From NCBI GenBank assembly GCA_964643965.1, contig CAZXVH010000094.1:1-21329 (forward strand): a stretch of 21,329 nt of DNA, written 5' to 3'. Position 1 is the stretch's first letter. The number at the start of each line of letters is the position of its first letter. The notes below the pieces were generated by a model. It made no database searches. It had not been told where the DNA came from and saw nothing but the letters and a program-made list of their open reading frames with translations. The position numbers and the translations under genes were made by a program. This stretch comes from GCA-2746795 sp964643965. Lineage in GTDB: Bacteria > Chloroflexota > Anaerolineae > Promineifilales > Promineifilaceae. This document shows, in pieces, positions 14,423 through 21,303 of the stretch.

Positions 14423-14460
14423 TTCCCTGTTCTGCCGTTTTCCCTGTTCTGTGGGATAAT
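14423..14460 (+). promoter_or_regulatory. 12-bp direct repeat and -10-like box upstream of the UPF0182 gene
   Basis: TTCCCTGTTCTG occurs at 14423-14434 and again at 14440-14451, centres 17 bases apart, followed by GATAAT (14455-14460). The arrangement could be a promoter with two sites for an activator, giving the UPF0182 gene a start separate from the transglutaminase. A short AGAGAT tandem run lies at about 14472-14487. No -35 of good match is seen. Confidence 0.35.
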
Positions 14461-14535
14461 ACGCGCCGTATAGAGATAGAGATAGAGGGTTTTCCTTTAG
14501 CCAATTCTCTCGCCCAGGCGTTACGGAGTAATTAA

Positions 14536-17421
14536 ATGAGTCGAGATCCAAATGACATCCCAGAAGTATTTCGCCGGGCTATGCGTGATATGGGTTGGGA
14601 TTATAGTGGCGAGGATGATGATAATAACGGCCGTTCTCCCTTCCCGCCCAGGCCCAACAATCCCCCAGAAAGAGGGTCTAACCACCTTTTCTGGATTATT
14701 CTGGCTGTTTTTATTTTACTGATAAGTTTCAACTGGATTGTCAGCACCTATACGGACTGGATTTGGTTTCAAGCGCTCACCTATGAAGCCGTCTGGCTGA
14801 AGCAGTTTGCGTTGCGTCTGCTGTTATTTGCCATCGGGTTGGTAGTGGCCTTTTTGGTGATCTTTTTGAACTGGCGCAGCGCCCGCAAACGCGCCTTGCG
14901 CAGCACCAATCCGCTGCAACCCCAAATCCTCAAATTCCCCTGGGCGAAGTGGGCGGTGCTGGGCATCGCAGCCTTTTTGGCTTTTGGTTTTGGCGCTGGC
15001 GTCTCTGCCCAATGGGAGACTGTCTTGCAGTTTGTCTACCAGACGCCTTTTGGTACGGTAGATCCGCTGTTTAACCAGGATGTCAGCTTTTACCTGTTCA
15101 GTTTGCCCCTGTTTGAATTTTTACAGGGCTGGTTTAGCTCTCTGTTGTTTGTAACGCTGGCTGGTGTACTGAGCTTGTACGCCTTAAATAATTTGCCCGA
15201 TTTACAAAAAGGGCAGTGGCGGCCGCAGCTCAATCCGCTGATTCGGCGGCATGTGGCGCTGTTGGGTGGGCTGCTGCTGTTGGTCTGGGCTGCCGGTTAC
15301 TGGCTGGACATTTACCAACTGGTGTACGCGCAGCGCAGCACCGTATTTGTGGGCGCCGGCTACACGGATGTAAACGCTACCCTGTGGGCGCTGCGGCTGC
15401 AAATGCTGTTTTTAGGGTTAACGGCCGTTGCCATCTTCATCAACTATTTCCGTTTCAACCGACGCCTGCCCCTCATCATGGGCGGTTTGTGGCTGGTCGC
15501 TACCTTGCTCATCGCCGGACTTTATCCTGGCCTGCTCCAGCGTTACGCTGTCGAGCCAAACGAACTGGAGCGAGAAAGCCCCTATATCGCCCACAACATC
15601 GAATTCACCCGCCTGGCTTTTGGCCTGGAAGACGTTATTTCCCAGCCATTCGGCGATATTGCCATCCTGGATCAGGCGATATTAAGAGAAGAAAGAGCCG
15701 GCGCCATCTTACGCAACATCCGCCTCTGGGATTACCGCCCTCTGAAAGATACTTACGAGCAGTTGCAAGCCTTGCGTCCCTACTACCAGTTTGGCGAAGT
15801 GGATATCGACCGTTACACCATCAACGGTGAAACGCGCCAGGTGATGTTAGCGGTGCGCGAGCTAAACAAAGCCAACCTGTCTAACCCCACCTGGGTTAAC
15901 CGCAACCTGGAATTCACCCATGGCTTTGGCCTCGTTATGAATCCCGTGGATCAAATCACCAGCGAAGGGCAGCCGGAATTCTACATCCAGGACATCCCCC
16001 CGCAGAGCAGCATCGCAGAAATCCAGATCACGAAACCAGAAGTTTATTACGGTGAATTAATGCTGGACGAAGTATTTGTGAGCAATACGCGCCCCAGTTT
16101 TGGCTATCCCAGCGGCAATCAAAATGTGGAAACTGTCTATACCGGCACGGGCGGCGTTCCTCTGGACAATCTCTTAAAACGGCTCGCTTTTTCTCTGCGC
16201 CTGGCAGACGCCAATGTTATTCTCAGCGATGACATTGACAGCAATACCCGGATCATAATGTACCGCCAAATTCGAGAGCGTGTTTCCAAGATCACCCCTT
16301 TCTTAAATCTGGACGGAGATCCCTATATTGTGGTTGATGATAGCGGGGCGCTGATATGGATTTTAGATGGTTATACGAGGAGCAATAAATTCCCTTATGC
16401 TACGCCCTCGGCTGACGGTTATAATTACATTCGCAACGCCATAAAAATCACCATCGACGCCTACAATGGCACAGTCAACTACTACATCGCCGACGAGGAT
16501 GATCCCATTATCCAAACATATAATGCGGCTTTTCCCGGACTCTTCAAACCATTGAGCGCCATGCCTCAAGACTTGATGGCTCATCTGCGTTACCCGGAAG
16601 GTTTATTCCGCACCCAAACGCAGCAGTATCTCACTTACCATATGACCGACGAGCGTGTTTTCTACAACCGTGAAGATTTGTGGCAGATACCGCAGGAAAT
16701 TTTTGATGGCGCGGAGCAGGCCATGGAACCTTACTATGTCACCATGCCGCTCCCTGGCGAGGTTGAAGCGGAATACCTGTTCATCCAACCAGTAACGCCC
16801 ATTGGCAAAGCGAATATGATCGCCTGGATCGCGGCCCGCAATGATGTGCCCAATTATGGCGAATTGCGGGTGTATGAACTGCCCAAGCAAGAACTGGTGT
16901 ATGGACCACTGCAAATTGAAGCCCGCATCGATCAGGACCCGGAAATTTCCGGCCAGTTTTCGCTGTGGGATCAGCAGGGATCGCGGGTGATTCGGGGCAA
17001 CACCTTAGTCATACCGGTGGGAAAGAGTTTTCTCTACGTAGAACCGGTCTATCTGCTCTCAGATATCAGCGCCTTACCAGAGTTGAAGCGGGTTATTGTG
17101 GCCACGGATACGCGCATTGCCATGGCGGAATCGCTGAATGCGGCGCTGGTTGATTTGCTGCAAGAGCCGCCAGGCGAAGTTACCCTGGATGACATAGATG
17201 AGTTAACAGGAGGCACGGAGTTTGCGGAACCGGAAGCTACCCGTGCGCCGCTGCCGGCCGACGCTAACCTCGAGGCTCTGGTGGAATCTGCTAACCGTCA
17301 TTATGAAGCGGCGGAAGCGGCGCAGCGGGCTGGCGATTGGGCCACGTATGGCGCAGAGTTAGAAGCGTTGCAGCTAGATTTGGAGCGGTTGATGGCCTTG
17401 GTGGGAGAGGATAACAATTAA
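14536..17421 (+). CDS. UPF0182 family membrane protein
   Basis: The 961-residue protein has a disordered acidic and proline-rich N-terminus (1-48), seven membrane helices (about 50-335) and a large extracytoplasmic domain. Signatures are TYTDWIWFQALTYEAVW, FNQDVSFYLFSLPLFEF (179-195), RESPYIAHNIEFTRLAFGL (346-364) and VNRNLEFTHGFGLVMNP. These place it in UPF0182/COG1615, found in actinobacteria, cyanobacteria and Chloroflexota and normally 900-1000 residues; the biochemical role is not known to me. GGAG at 14525-14528 supports the ATG at 14536. The gap to the transglutaminase is 115 bases, so it may have its own promoter. The C-terminal 50 residues (RHYEAAEAAQRAGDWATYGAELEALQ) look helical, as in relatives. 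Two AACGGCCGTT copies lie inside. Confidence 0.93.
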   Translation: MSRDPNDIPEVFRRAMRDMGWDYSGEDDDNNGRSPFPPRPNNPPERGSNHLFWIILAVFILLISFNWIVSTYTDWIWFQALTYEAVWLKQFALRLLLFAIGLVVAFLVIFLNWRSARKRALRSTNPLQPQILKFPWAKWAVLGIAAFLAFGFGAGVSAQWETVLQFVYQTPFGTVDPLFNQDVSFYLFSLPLFEFLQGWFSSLLFVTLAGVLSLYALNNLPDLQKGQWRPQLNPLIRRHVALLGGLLLLVWAAGYWLDIYQLVYAQRSTVFVGAGYTDVNATLWALRLQMLFLGLTAVAIFINYFRFNRRLPLIMGGLWLVATLLIAGLYPGLLQRYAVEPNELERESPYIAHNIEFTRLAFGLEDVISQPFGDIAILDQAILREERAGAILRNIRLWDYRPLKDTYEQLQALRPYYQFGEVDIDRYTINGETRQVMLAVRELNKANLSNPTWVNRNLEFTHGFGLVMNPVDQITSEGQPEFYIQDIPPQSSIAEIQITKPEVYYGELMLDEVFVSNTRPSFGYPSGNQNVETVYTGTGGVPLDNLLKRLAFSLRLADANVILSDDIDSNTRIIMYRQIRERVSKITPFLNLDGDPYIVVDDSGALIWILDGYTRSNKFPYATPSADGYNYIRNAIKITIDAYNGTVNYYIADEDDPIIQTYNAAFPGLFKPLSAMPQDLMAHLRYPEGLFRTQTQQYLTYHMTDERVFYNREDLWQIPQEIFDGAEQAMEPYYVTMPLPGEVEAEYLFIQPVTPIGKANMIAWIAARNDVPNYGELRVYELPKQELVYGPLQIEARIDQDPEISGQFSLWDQQGSRVIRGNTLVIPVGKSFLYVEPVYLLSDISALPELKRVIVATDTRIAMAESLNAALVDLLQEPPGEVTLDDIDELTGGTEFAEPEATRAPLPADANLEALVESANRHYEAAEAAQRAGDWATYGAELEALQLDLERLMALVGEDNN

Positions 17422-17434
17422 ATCATGGCGAGAA

Positions 17435-17467
17435 AGCGCGGTTCAATCTCAAAGATTGAACCACGCT
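17435..17467. repeat. Family C hairpin between convergent genes
   Basis: GGTTCAATCT (17440-17449) pairs perfectly with AGATTGAACC (17453-17462), loop CAA. AGCG (17435-17438) and CGCT (17464-17467) extend it. It lies between the UPF0182 stop and the YjbQ stop, where a bidirectional terminator is expected, but there is no T-run. Near-identical arms are at 17935-17957 and 20888-20920. Confidence 0.8.
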
Positions 17468-17475
17468 CACGGCCG

Positions 17476-17895
17476 TTATTCACCCATGATTTGCAACACC
17501 AGTTCGCGCCGCCGGGGGCGGTTATCGAAATCGACGAAGATGATTTGCTGCCAGGCGCCCAGAGTTAAACGGCCGTTTACAAACGGTACACTCAGTGATG
17601 GCCCCAACAGCGCCGCCCGCACATGGCTGTGGCCGTTGCCATCTCCCCACCGGGCATTATGGGCGTAATCCCGATCCGGGTCGGCGATCTCGTCAAATAG
17701 GCGGCGCAGATCGCGCAAGCAGCCAGCTTCATACTCGATGGTGGTGACGGCGCTGGTAGCTGATGGGCTAAAAATGGTGATGACGCCGTTATGCAAGCCC
17801 GATTCTTGCACAGCCAGCACAATCTCGTTGGTTATATCCAGAATATCGGAATGGCCTTTGGTGGGAAATTGGATAGCATCGTTTCTTACGGTCAA
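17476..17895 (-). CDS. YjbQ family (UPF0047) protein
   Basis: The 139-residue protein matches YjbQ/UPF0047 (PF01894) along its entire length: HNGVITIFSPSATSAVTTIEYE, HNARWGDGNGHSHVRAALLGPSLSVP, LGAWQQIIFVDFDNRPRRR. E. coli YjbQ has a weak secondary thiamine-phosphate synthase activity, but the physiological role is unsettled. Conserved Glu54, His79, Asp85, His89 and His91 are in place. The start is TTG at 17895, chosen because AGGAGG lies five bases upstream and the protein then begins where relatives do. It is a lone minus-strand gene bracketed by family C hairpins. An AACGGCCGTT copy encodes N-G-R at 107-109. Confidence 0.93.
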   Translation of the reverse strand: MTVRNDAIQFPTKGHSDILDITNEIVLAVQESGLHNGVITIFSPSATSAVTTIEYEAGCLRDLRRLFDEIADPDRDYAHNARWGDGNGHSHVRAALLGPSLSVPFVNGRLTLGAWQQIIFVDFDNRPRRRELVLQIMGE

Positions 17896-17934
17896 GGTGA
17901 CCTCCTAATGGTGATGGGAATGCGTTTACAGGTT

Positions 17935-17957
17935 GGTTCAATCTCGCAGATTGAACC
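17935..17957. repeat. Family C hairpin in the YjbQ/protease divergent spacer
   Basis: GGTTCAATCT (17935-17944) pairs perfectly with AGATTGAACC (17948-17957), loop CGC. It lies 20 bases before the preferred protease start and 40 bases upstream of the YjbQ start, so it should be in the protease leader or its promoter. Confidence 0.8.
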
Positions 17958-17977
17958 GATCTTACCTGAATAAAATT

Positions 17978-20482
17978 ATGACCACTTATGCAGCAACCGA
18001 CAATATGACGAACGTCACAGAAGTAGAAGTCATCCGTCCTGACTGGGCCGGCCGTTTCCTGGTGGTGGCTTTTCTTTTTTGGATCAGCTTTGTTACCTAT
18101 GTGGCACAGTTAAACGCCTGGTTTGGCATCGGCTTTAGCTCTGGCGGCGAGCCTGGGTGGCGTTGGGTGAGTGCTTCTTTGATCCAGGTGGGTTTAACGG
18201 CCGTTCCCCTCATCCCCTTTGCTTTGTGGTGGCGGCGCAGCCGGTATCGCGCCGTTTTCCAAACCTGGTTGGCGGCTGCCCTGGTTCCGCTGCTGCTGGC
18301 GCCTACTCGTTTCTTCTACCCCACCCAGAGCCAACTGGCGCTGTTTAGCCAAAGTATTTTGTTACTGCTGCTGGCAGCCGTCTTGTGGGCAGGCTATCGG
18401 CGTCGGCTCTCTGGTAACTTTCGCCTTCCGCGGACGGCGCTGGCTTTAGCCGCTGCTCTGGCCTTTCTGATCAGCCTCCCTTTTTTCTGGTGGGGATCGC
18501 TCGGTTCGCTGCTCGATATCTTGTTGACGCTGGCTTTGGGCCTGCTCTTTAGCGTGGTGGTAGGGCTGGTTATCGGCGGCCATTGGCTGTATGAGTTAAG
18601 ACACACCTCACAAGGTTTGGGCTGGGATATGCTCACCGGCGGCTTAGTGGTGGGGGCGGCGCTGCTCATTATGGGCAGTGGCCTCAGCTTTAACGGGGTG
18701 CAAATTATCTTGATGCTCGTTTTACCGGCGCTGGGGTGGGGTGGTATGGCGGTGGCTGTGACCGGCCGGCCGCCGCGCCAGGCGGTCGAAAATCGTTTGG
18801 CGTTGGGGAGTTTGGCCGGTTTAGTCGCCGCCCTCATGCTCCTATTCACCGACAGCGACGGCATTTTCCTGGGGGCGATGGATGGCATTTTACGCTGGAG
18901 TTTTCAAGCCGCCTTTTTTAGTTTGTGGGCCGCGCTGTTGGCCGGGTTTTTGCTGCTGCTGCTGAGAAAACGATTGGTGGCGGTGGGGAACGGCCGTTCC
19001 CTCACCATCTTTGCTCTCTTCACCGTCGCCTTCAGCATTGGTCTCTACCTGTGGCTGGGACAACCTGGATTGTATGGCGACGGCCTGTTTGTCATTCTTA
19101 AAGATCAGGCAGATGTCAGCGCCGCCGCCGAGATGGAAGATTACGACGCTCGCCGCCAATTTGTTTACCACACGCTCACCGGTCACGCCACCACAACCCA
19201 GGCTGATTTACGCGCGTCACTGGATCGATTGGGCGTTGCTTACAGACCGTACTACCTCGTCAATGCGTTGGAAGTGCGTGGCGGTTTGCTGCACCGGCTC
19301 TGGCTCAGTTCGCGCCCGGAAGTAGCGCACGTGATTCCCAGCCCGGTGATGCGCCCTGTGCCTGCCGACCTCATCCTGCCCACCGCCCCGAGCAGTGGCC
19401 CGGCCGCGCCGGATTGGAACCTGACGAACATCGGCGCTGACCGCGTTTGGGCGGAGTTTGGCGTTACCGGCGATGGCATTGTGGTGGGCCAATCAGACTC
19501 CGGCGCAGATCTCAATCATCCGGAACTGCGAGATGGCTATCGGGGACGGGATGGCAGCACGGATAACTGGTTTGATCCCTGGCAGGGAACGCCCTCTCCG
19601 GTGGACGCCAACGGTCACGGCACCCATACCCTGGCGACGGTGTTGGGCAATTCGGTGGGGGTGGCCCCGGATGCGACCTGGTTTGCCTGCGCCAATTTGA
19701 GCCGTAATTTGGGCAACCCGGCGCTTTATCTCGACTGTATGCAGTTTATGCTGGCCCCGTTCCCGCAAAACGGCGATCCGTTTGTGGATGGCGATCCGCT
19801 GCGTTCCGCCCACGTGTTGAACAACTCCTGGGGCTGCCCCGAGGAGTATGAGGGGTGTGATCCGGATTCATTGAGAACGGCCGTTCGCGCTTTGCGGGAC
19901 GCCGGTATTTTCATCGTGGCCTCGGCCGGAAACGAAGGGCCAGAGTGTGAAACAGTGGCCGCGCCCATCGCCATTTACGATGAGGTATTCTCCGTGGGGG
20001 CGGTAGACAGCAATAACAACATCGCCGTGTTCAGCAGCGCCGGCCCGGTGACCGTGGATGGCAGCGGCCGCATCAAACCCGATATCGCCGCGCCCGGTGT
20101 GGATGTGCTTTCGGCGCTGCCTGGGGGGAGTTACGGCCGGAACAGCGGCACCTCGATGGCGGGACCACATGTGGCCGGGGTGGTGGCGCTCATGTGGTCG
20201 GCTAACCCTGCTCTCATCGGTGATATTGAGCGCACTGAAGAGATTTTACGCGCTTCTGCCGCCCCCTTCATGCCGCACACCGCCGCTCCTAACCTGCCTG
20301 CAGACCTGGCGGATATGGCAGGCGATCTGCCACTTATGTTGACAGAAACGCTTGACCAGACTGCCAATCTTACTCAAGGAACCTGTCTCTCCCAAACAGA
20401 TACCAGCATTGTGCCCAACAATATCGCCGGATACGGCATTGTGGATGCATATGAAGCGGTGAAGATGGCTTTAGAAGGATGA
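17978..20482 (+). CDS. Polytopic membrane protein fused to an S8 (subtilisin-family) protease
   Basis: From the ATG at 17978 the protein has 834 residues. Residues about 25-365 form roughly eleven hydrophobic segments. A segment like an I9 propeptide follows (about 405-455: ADLRASLDRLGVAYRPYYLVNAL...). The S8 domain has Asp507 in QSDSGADLNHPEL, His547 in NGHGTHTLATV, oxyanion Asn652 in ASAGNEGP and Ser726 in GTSMAGPHVAGV, so it should be active. It resembles bacillopeptidase F-type domains (WNLTNIGADRVWAEFGVTG). The catalytic part is expected outside the membrane. The start lacks a clear binding site; an in-frame TTG at 17933 lies in the family C hairpin, and ATG 18005 is an alternative. Three AACGGCCGTT copies lie inside. 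Confidence 0.9.
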   Translation: MTTYAATDNMTNVTEVEVIRPDWAGRFLVVAFLFWISFVTYVAQLNAWFGIGFSSGGEPGWRWVSASLIQVGLTAVPLIPFALWWRRSRYRAVFQTWLAAALVPLLLAPTRFFYPTQSQLALFSQSILLLLLAAVLWAGYRRRLSGNFRLPRTALALAAALAFLISLPFFWWGSLGSLLDILLTLALGLLFSVVVGLVIGGHWLYELRHTSQGLGWDMLTGGLVVGAALLIMGSGLSFNGVQIILMLVLPALGWGGMAVAVTGRPPRQAVENRLALGSLAGLVAALMLLFTDSDGIFLGAMDGILRWSFQAAFFSLWAALLAGFLLLLLRKRLVAVGNGRSLTIFALFTVAFSIGLYLWLGQPGLYGDGLFVILKDQADVSAAAEMEDYDARRQFVYHTLTGHATTTQADLRASLDRLGVAYRPYYLVNALEVRGGLLHRLWLSSRPEVAHVIPSPVMRPVPADLILPTAPSSGPAAPDWNLTNIGADRVWAEFGVTGDGIVVGQSDSGADLNHPELRDGYRGRDGSTDNWFDPWQGTPSPVDANGHGTHTLATVLGNSVGVAPDATWFACANLSRNLGNPALYLDCMQFMLAPFPQNGDPFVDGDPLRSAHVLNNSWGCPEEYEGCDPDSLRTAVRALRDAGIFIVASAGNEGPECETVAAPIAIYDEVFSVGAVDSNNNIAVFSSAGPVTVDGSGRIKPDIAAPGVDVLSALPGGSYGRNSGTSMAGPHVAGVVALMWSANPALIGDIERTEEILRASAAPFMPHTAAPNLPADLADMAGDLPLMLTETLDQTANLTQGTCLSQTDTSIVPNNIAGYGIVDAYEAVKMALEG

Positions 20483-20566
20483 GGGATGACGGATGAATAT
20501 GATGGCAATTTACAGGTTGCACTGGTATGGCTCCTCATTTAAACTACGATCTTAATTTACGAAATC

Positions 20567-20590
20567 CGCATTGTTTTGTATATCAATGCG
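20567..20590. promoter_or_regulatory. Inverted repeat before the small acidic protein gene
   Basis: CGCATTG (20567-20573) and CAATGCG (20584-20590) flank a 10-base T/A-rich loop and end 24 bases before the ATG at 20615. It could be an operator or a leader hairpin. A weak promoter-like pair, TTGCAC (20517-20522) and TAAACT (20540-20545), lies upstream. Confidence 0.4.
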
Positions 20591-20614
20591 CCATCATGAA
20601 CAGGAAACCCGGCT

Positions 20615-20869
20615 ATGAACCAGATTTGTACCTTTGATTATAAAATCGCTGTGACGTACCCTGATGGCAAGGTTATTGAAGATCAGGGGGAATTTGAGAT
20701 TATTTTTTCAGAGACTTCTCTGCGAGATTTGGATGAGATAGATTTGTATGGGGAGCTGATGTTTGTCGTATTGGATTCTTTTCACAAAGAGATGGATGAA
20801 CGGGGCGGGCTGCTAGATAATCCTGATGTGCTTGTTTCTATCCACAACATTACCTGGGACAGAGAATAA
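20615..20869 (+). CDS. Small acidic protein of unknown function
   Basis: I do not recognise this 84-residue protein. It has AGGAA at 20602-20606 eight bases before the ATG, and sensible codon use, so I think it is expressed. The N-terminal half looks like beta strands (FDYKIAVTYPDGKVIE, GEFEIIF). The middle is helical and rich in Asp/Glu (LRDLDEIDLYGELMFVVLDSFHKEMDE). There is no signal peptide, membrane helix or Cys pair. It stands between the membrane protease and the PspC gene on the same strand. A family relationship would need a profile search. Confidence 0.7.
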   Translation: MNQICTFDYKIAVTYPDGKVIEDQGEFEIIFSETSLRDLDEIDLYGELMFVVLDSFHKEMDERGGLLDNPDVLVSIHNITWDRE

Positions 20870-20887
20870 CTTTTCTCTAACTGGCTC

Positions 20888-20920
20888 AGCGTGGTTCAAT
20901 CTCAAAAAGTGAACCACGCT
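20888..20920. repeat. Family C hairpin upstream of the PspC gene
   Basis: AGCGTGGTTCA (20888-20898) pairs perfectly over 11 bp with TGAACCACGCT (20910-20920). The loop is longer than in the other copies because the ATCT / AGAT part of the stem is mutated. It lies 31 bases before the PspC start and 18 bases after the previous stop. There is no T-run. Confidence 0.8.
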
Positions 20921-20951
20921 CCGCGCACAACAATGATTAATCTTTTTTCTA

Positions 20952-21206
20952 ATGTGGGCAGCCAGACAGAAACGGCCGTTCCTTGCATACTATTCAGTAG
21001 ACAACCGCTGGCTTGCCGGTGTATGTGGTGGTTTAGGGGAATACTTCAATATCGATCCAACCCTGATCCGCGTCATCTTCGTGCTGGCTACCTTACTTTT
21101 AAGCTTTGTCGTGGGGGGCATTATCCTCTATGCCATCCTGTGGATACTCATACCTGAGGCCAATGCTGGCGAACCCACCGCTAAAATCATTTCTGAAGAC
21201 GATTAA
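20952..21206 (+). CDS. PspC domain membrane protein
   Basis: The 84-residue protein has the PspC signature RWLAGVCGGLGEYFNIDPTLIRVIFV (about 19-44) followed by a hydrophobic helix pair (about 41-67) and a short acidic tail. PspC proteins (PF04024) sit in the cytoplasmic membrane; the best-known member regulates the phage-shock response to membrane stress, while stand-alone short ones like this are mostly unstudied. No Psp partner gene is visible. The ATG at 20952 has no good Shine-Dalgarno sequence, and the N-terminus (MWAARQKRPFLAYYS) is unusual, since relatives usually begin nearer the RxxAGVCGG motif. An AACGGCCGTT copy encodes K-R-P at residues 7-9. Confidence 0.87.
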   Translation: MWAARQKRPFLAYYSVDNRWLAGVCGGLGEYFNIDPTLIRVIFVLATLLLSFVVGGIILYAILWILIPEANAGEPTAKIISEDD

Positions 21207-21230
21207 CTTATCACTTCACCCCTTAAACTG

Positions 21231-21267
21231 AAACCGGGCTGCGCCTCTAGCGTTTGTCCGGTTTTTT
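21231..21267 (+). terminator. Rho-independent terminator of the PspC gene
   Basis: AAACCGG (21231-21237) pairs with CCGGTTT (21258-21264) around a 20-base loop, and the T-run continues to 21267. It lies 25 bases after the PspC stop. The large loop makes it weaker than the aldolase terminator. Confidence 0.7.
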
Positions 21268-21303
21268 GTTATAGTCAGCCCATTACATTTTATTAAAAAC
21301 AGA

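Larger units (their letters stand above)
3330..20980. repeat. Highly iterated palindrome AACGGCCGTT, 22 exact copies
   Basis: Exact copies start at 3330, 4384, 4769, 6312, 6501, 6993, 7435, 7827, 8697, 8959, 9456, 10581, 10869, 12287, 14374, 14626, 15420, 17568, 18196, 18989, 19876 and 20971. Uniform chance predicts about 0.02 copies in the window. Copies 4384 and 6993 are intergenic. In genes, 11 read T-A-V, 6 read N-G-R and 3 read K-R-P, so all three frames are used. Further one-mismatch forms with the CGGCCG core occur (for example near 2668, 5018, 7271, 10434, 10613, 13254, 13456 and 17469). Average spacing is about 0.8 kb after position 3330. The counts are by eye. Confidence 0.95.

Noticed and set aside
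15216..15830. Plus-strand open frame of 204 codons in another frame of the UPF0182 gene
   Set aside because: Rich in Ala/Arg/His/Pro, as expected of an out-of-frame reading; UPF0182 signatures occupy the true frame.
20486..20542. An 18-codon frame (MTDEYDGNLQ...) just after the protease stop
   Set aside because: The region is a run of GATGA-like repeats with little support; no family, and nothing separates it from chance.
3330..20980. The AACGGCCGTT copies as a CRISPR-like array
   Set aside because: Spacing is irregular (hundreds of bases to over 2 kb), the unit is 10 bp and the copies are embedded in genes.
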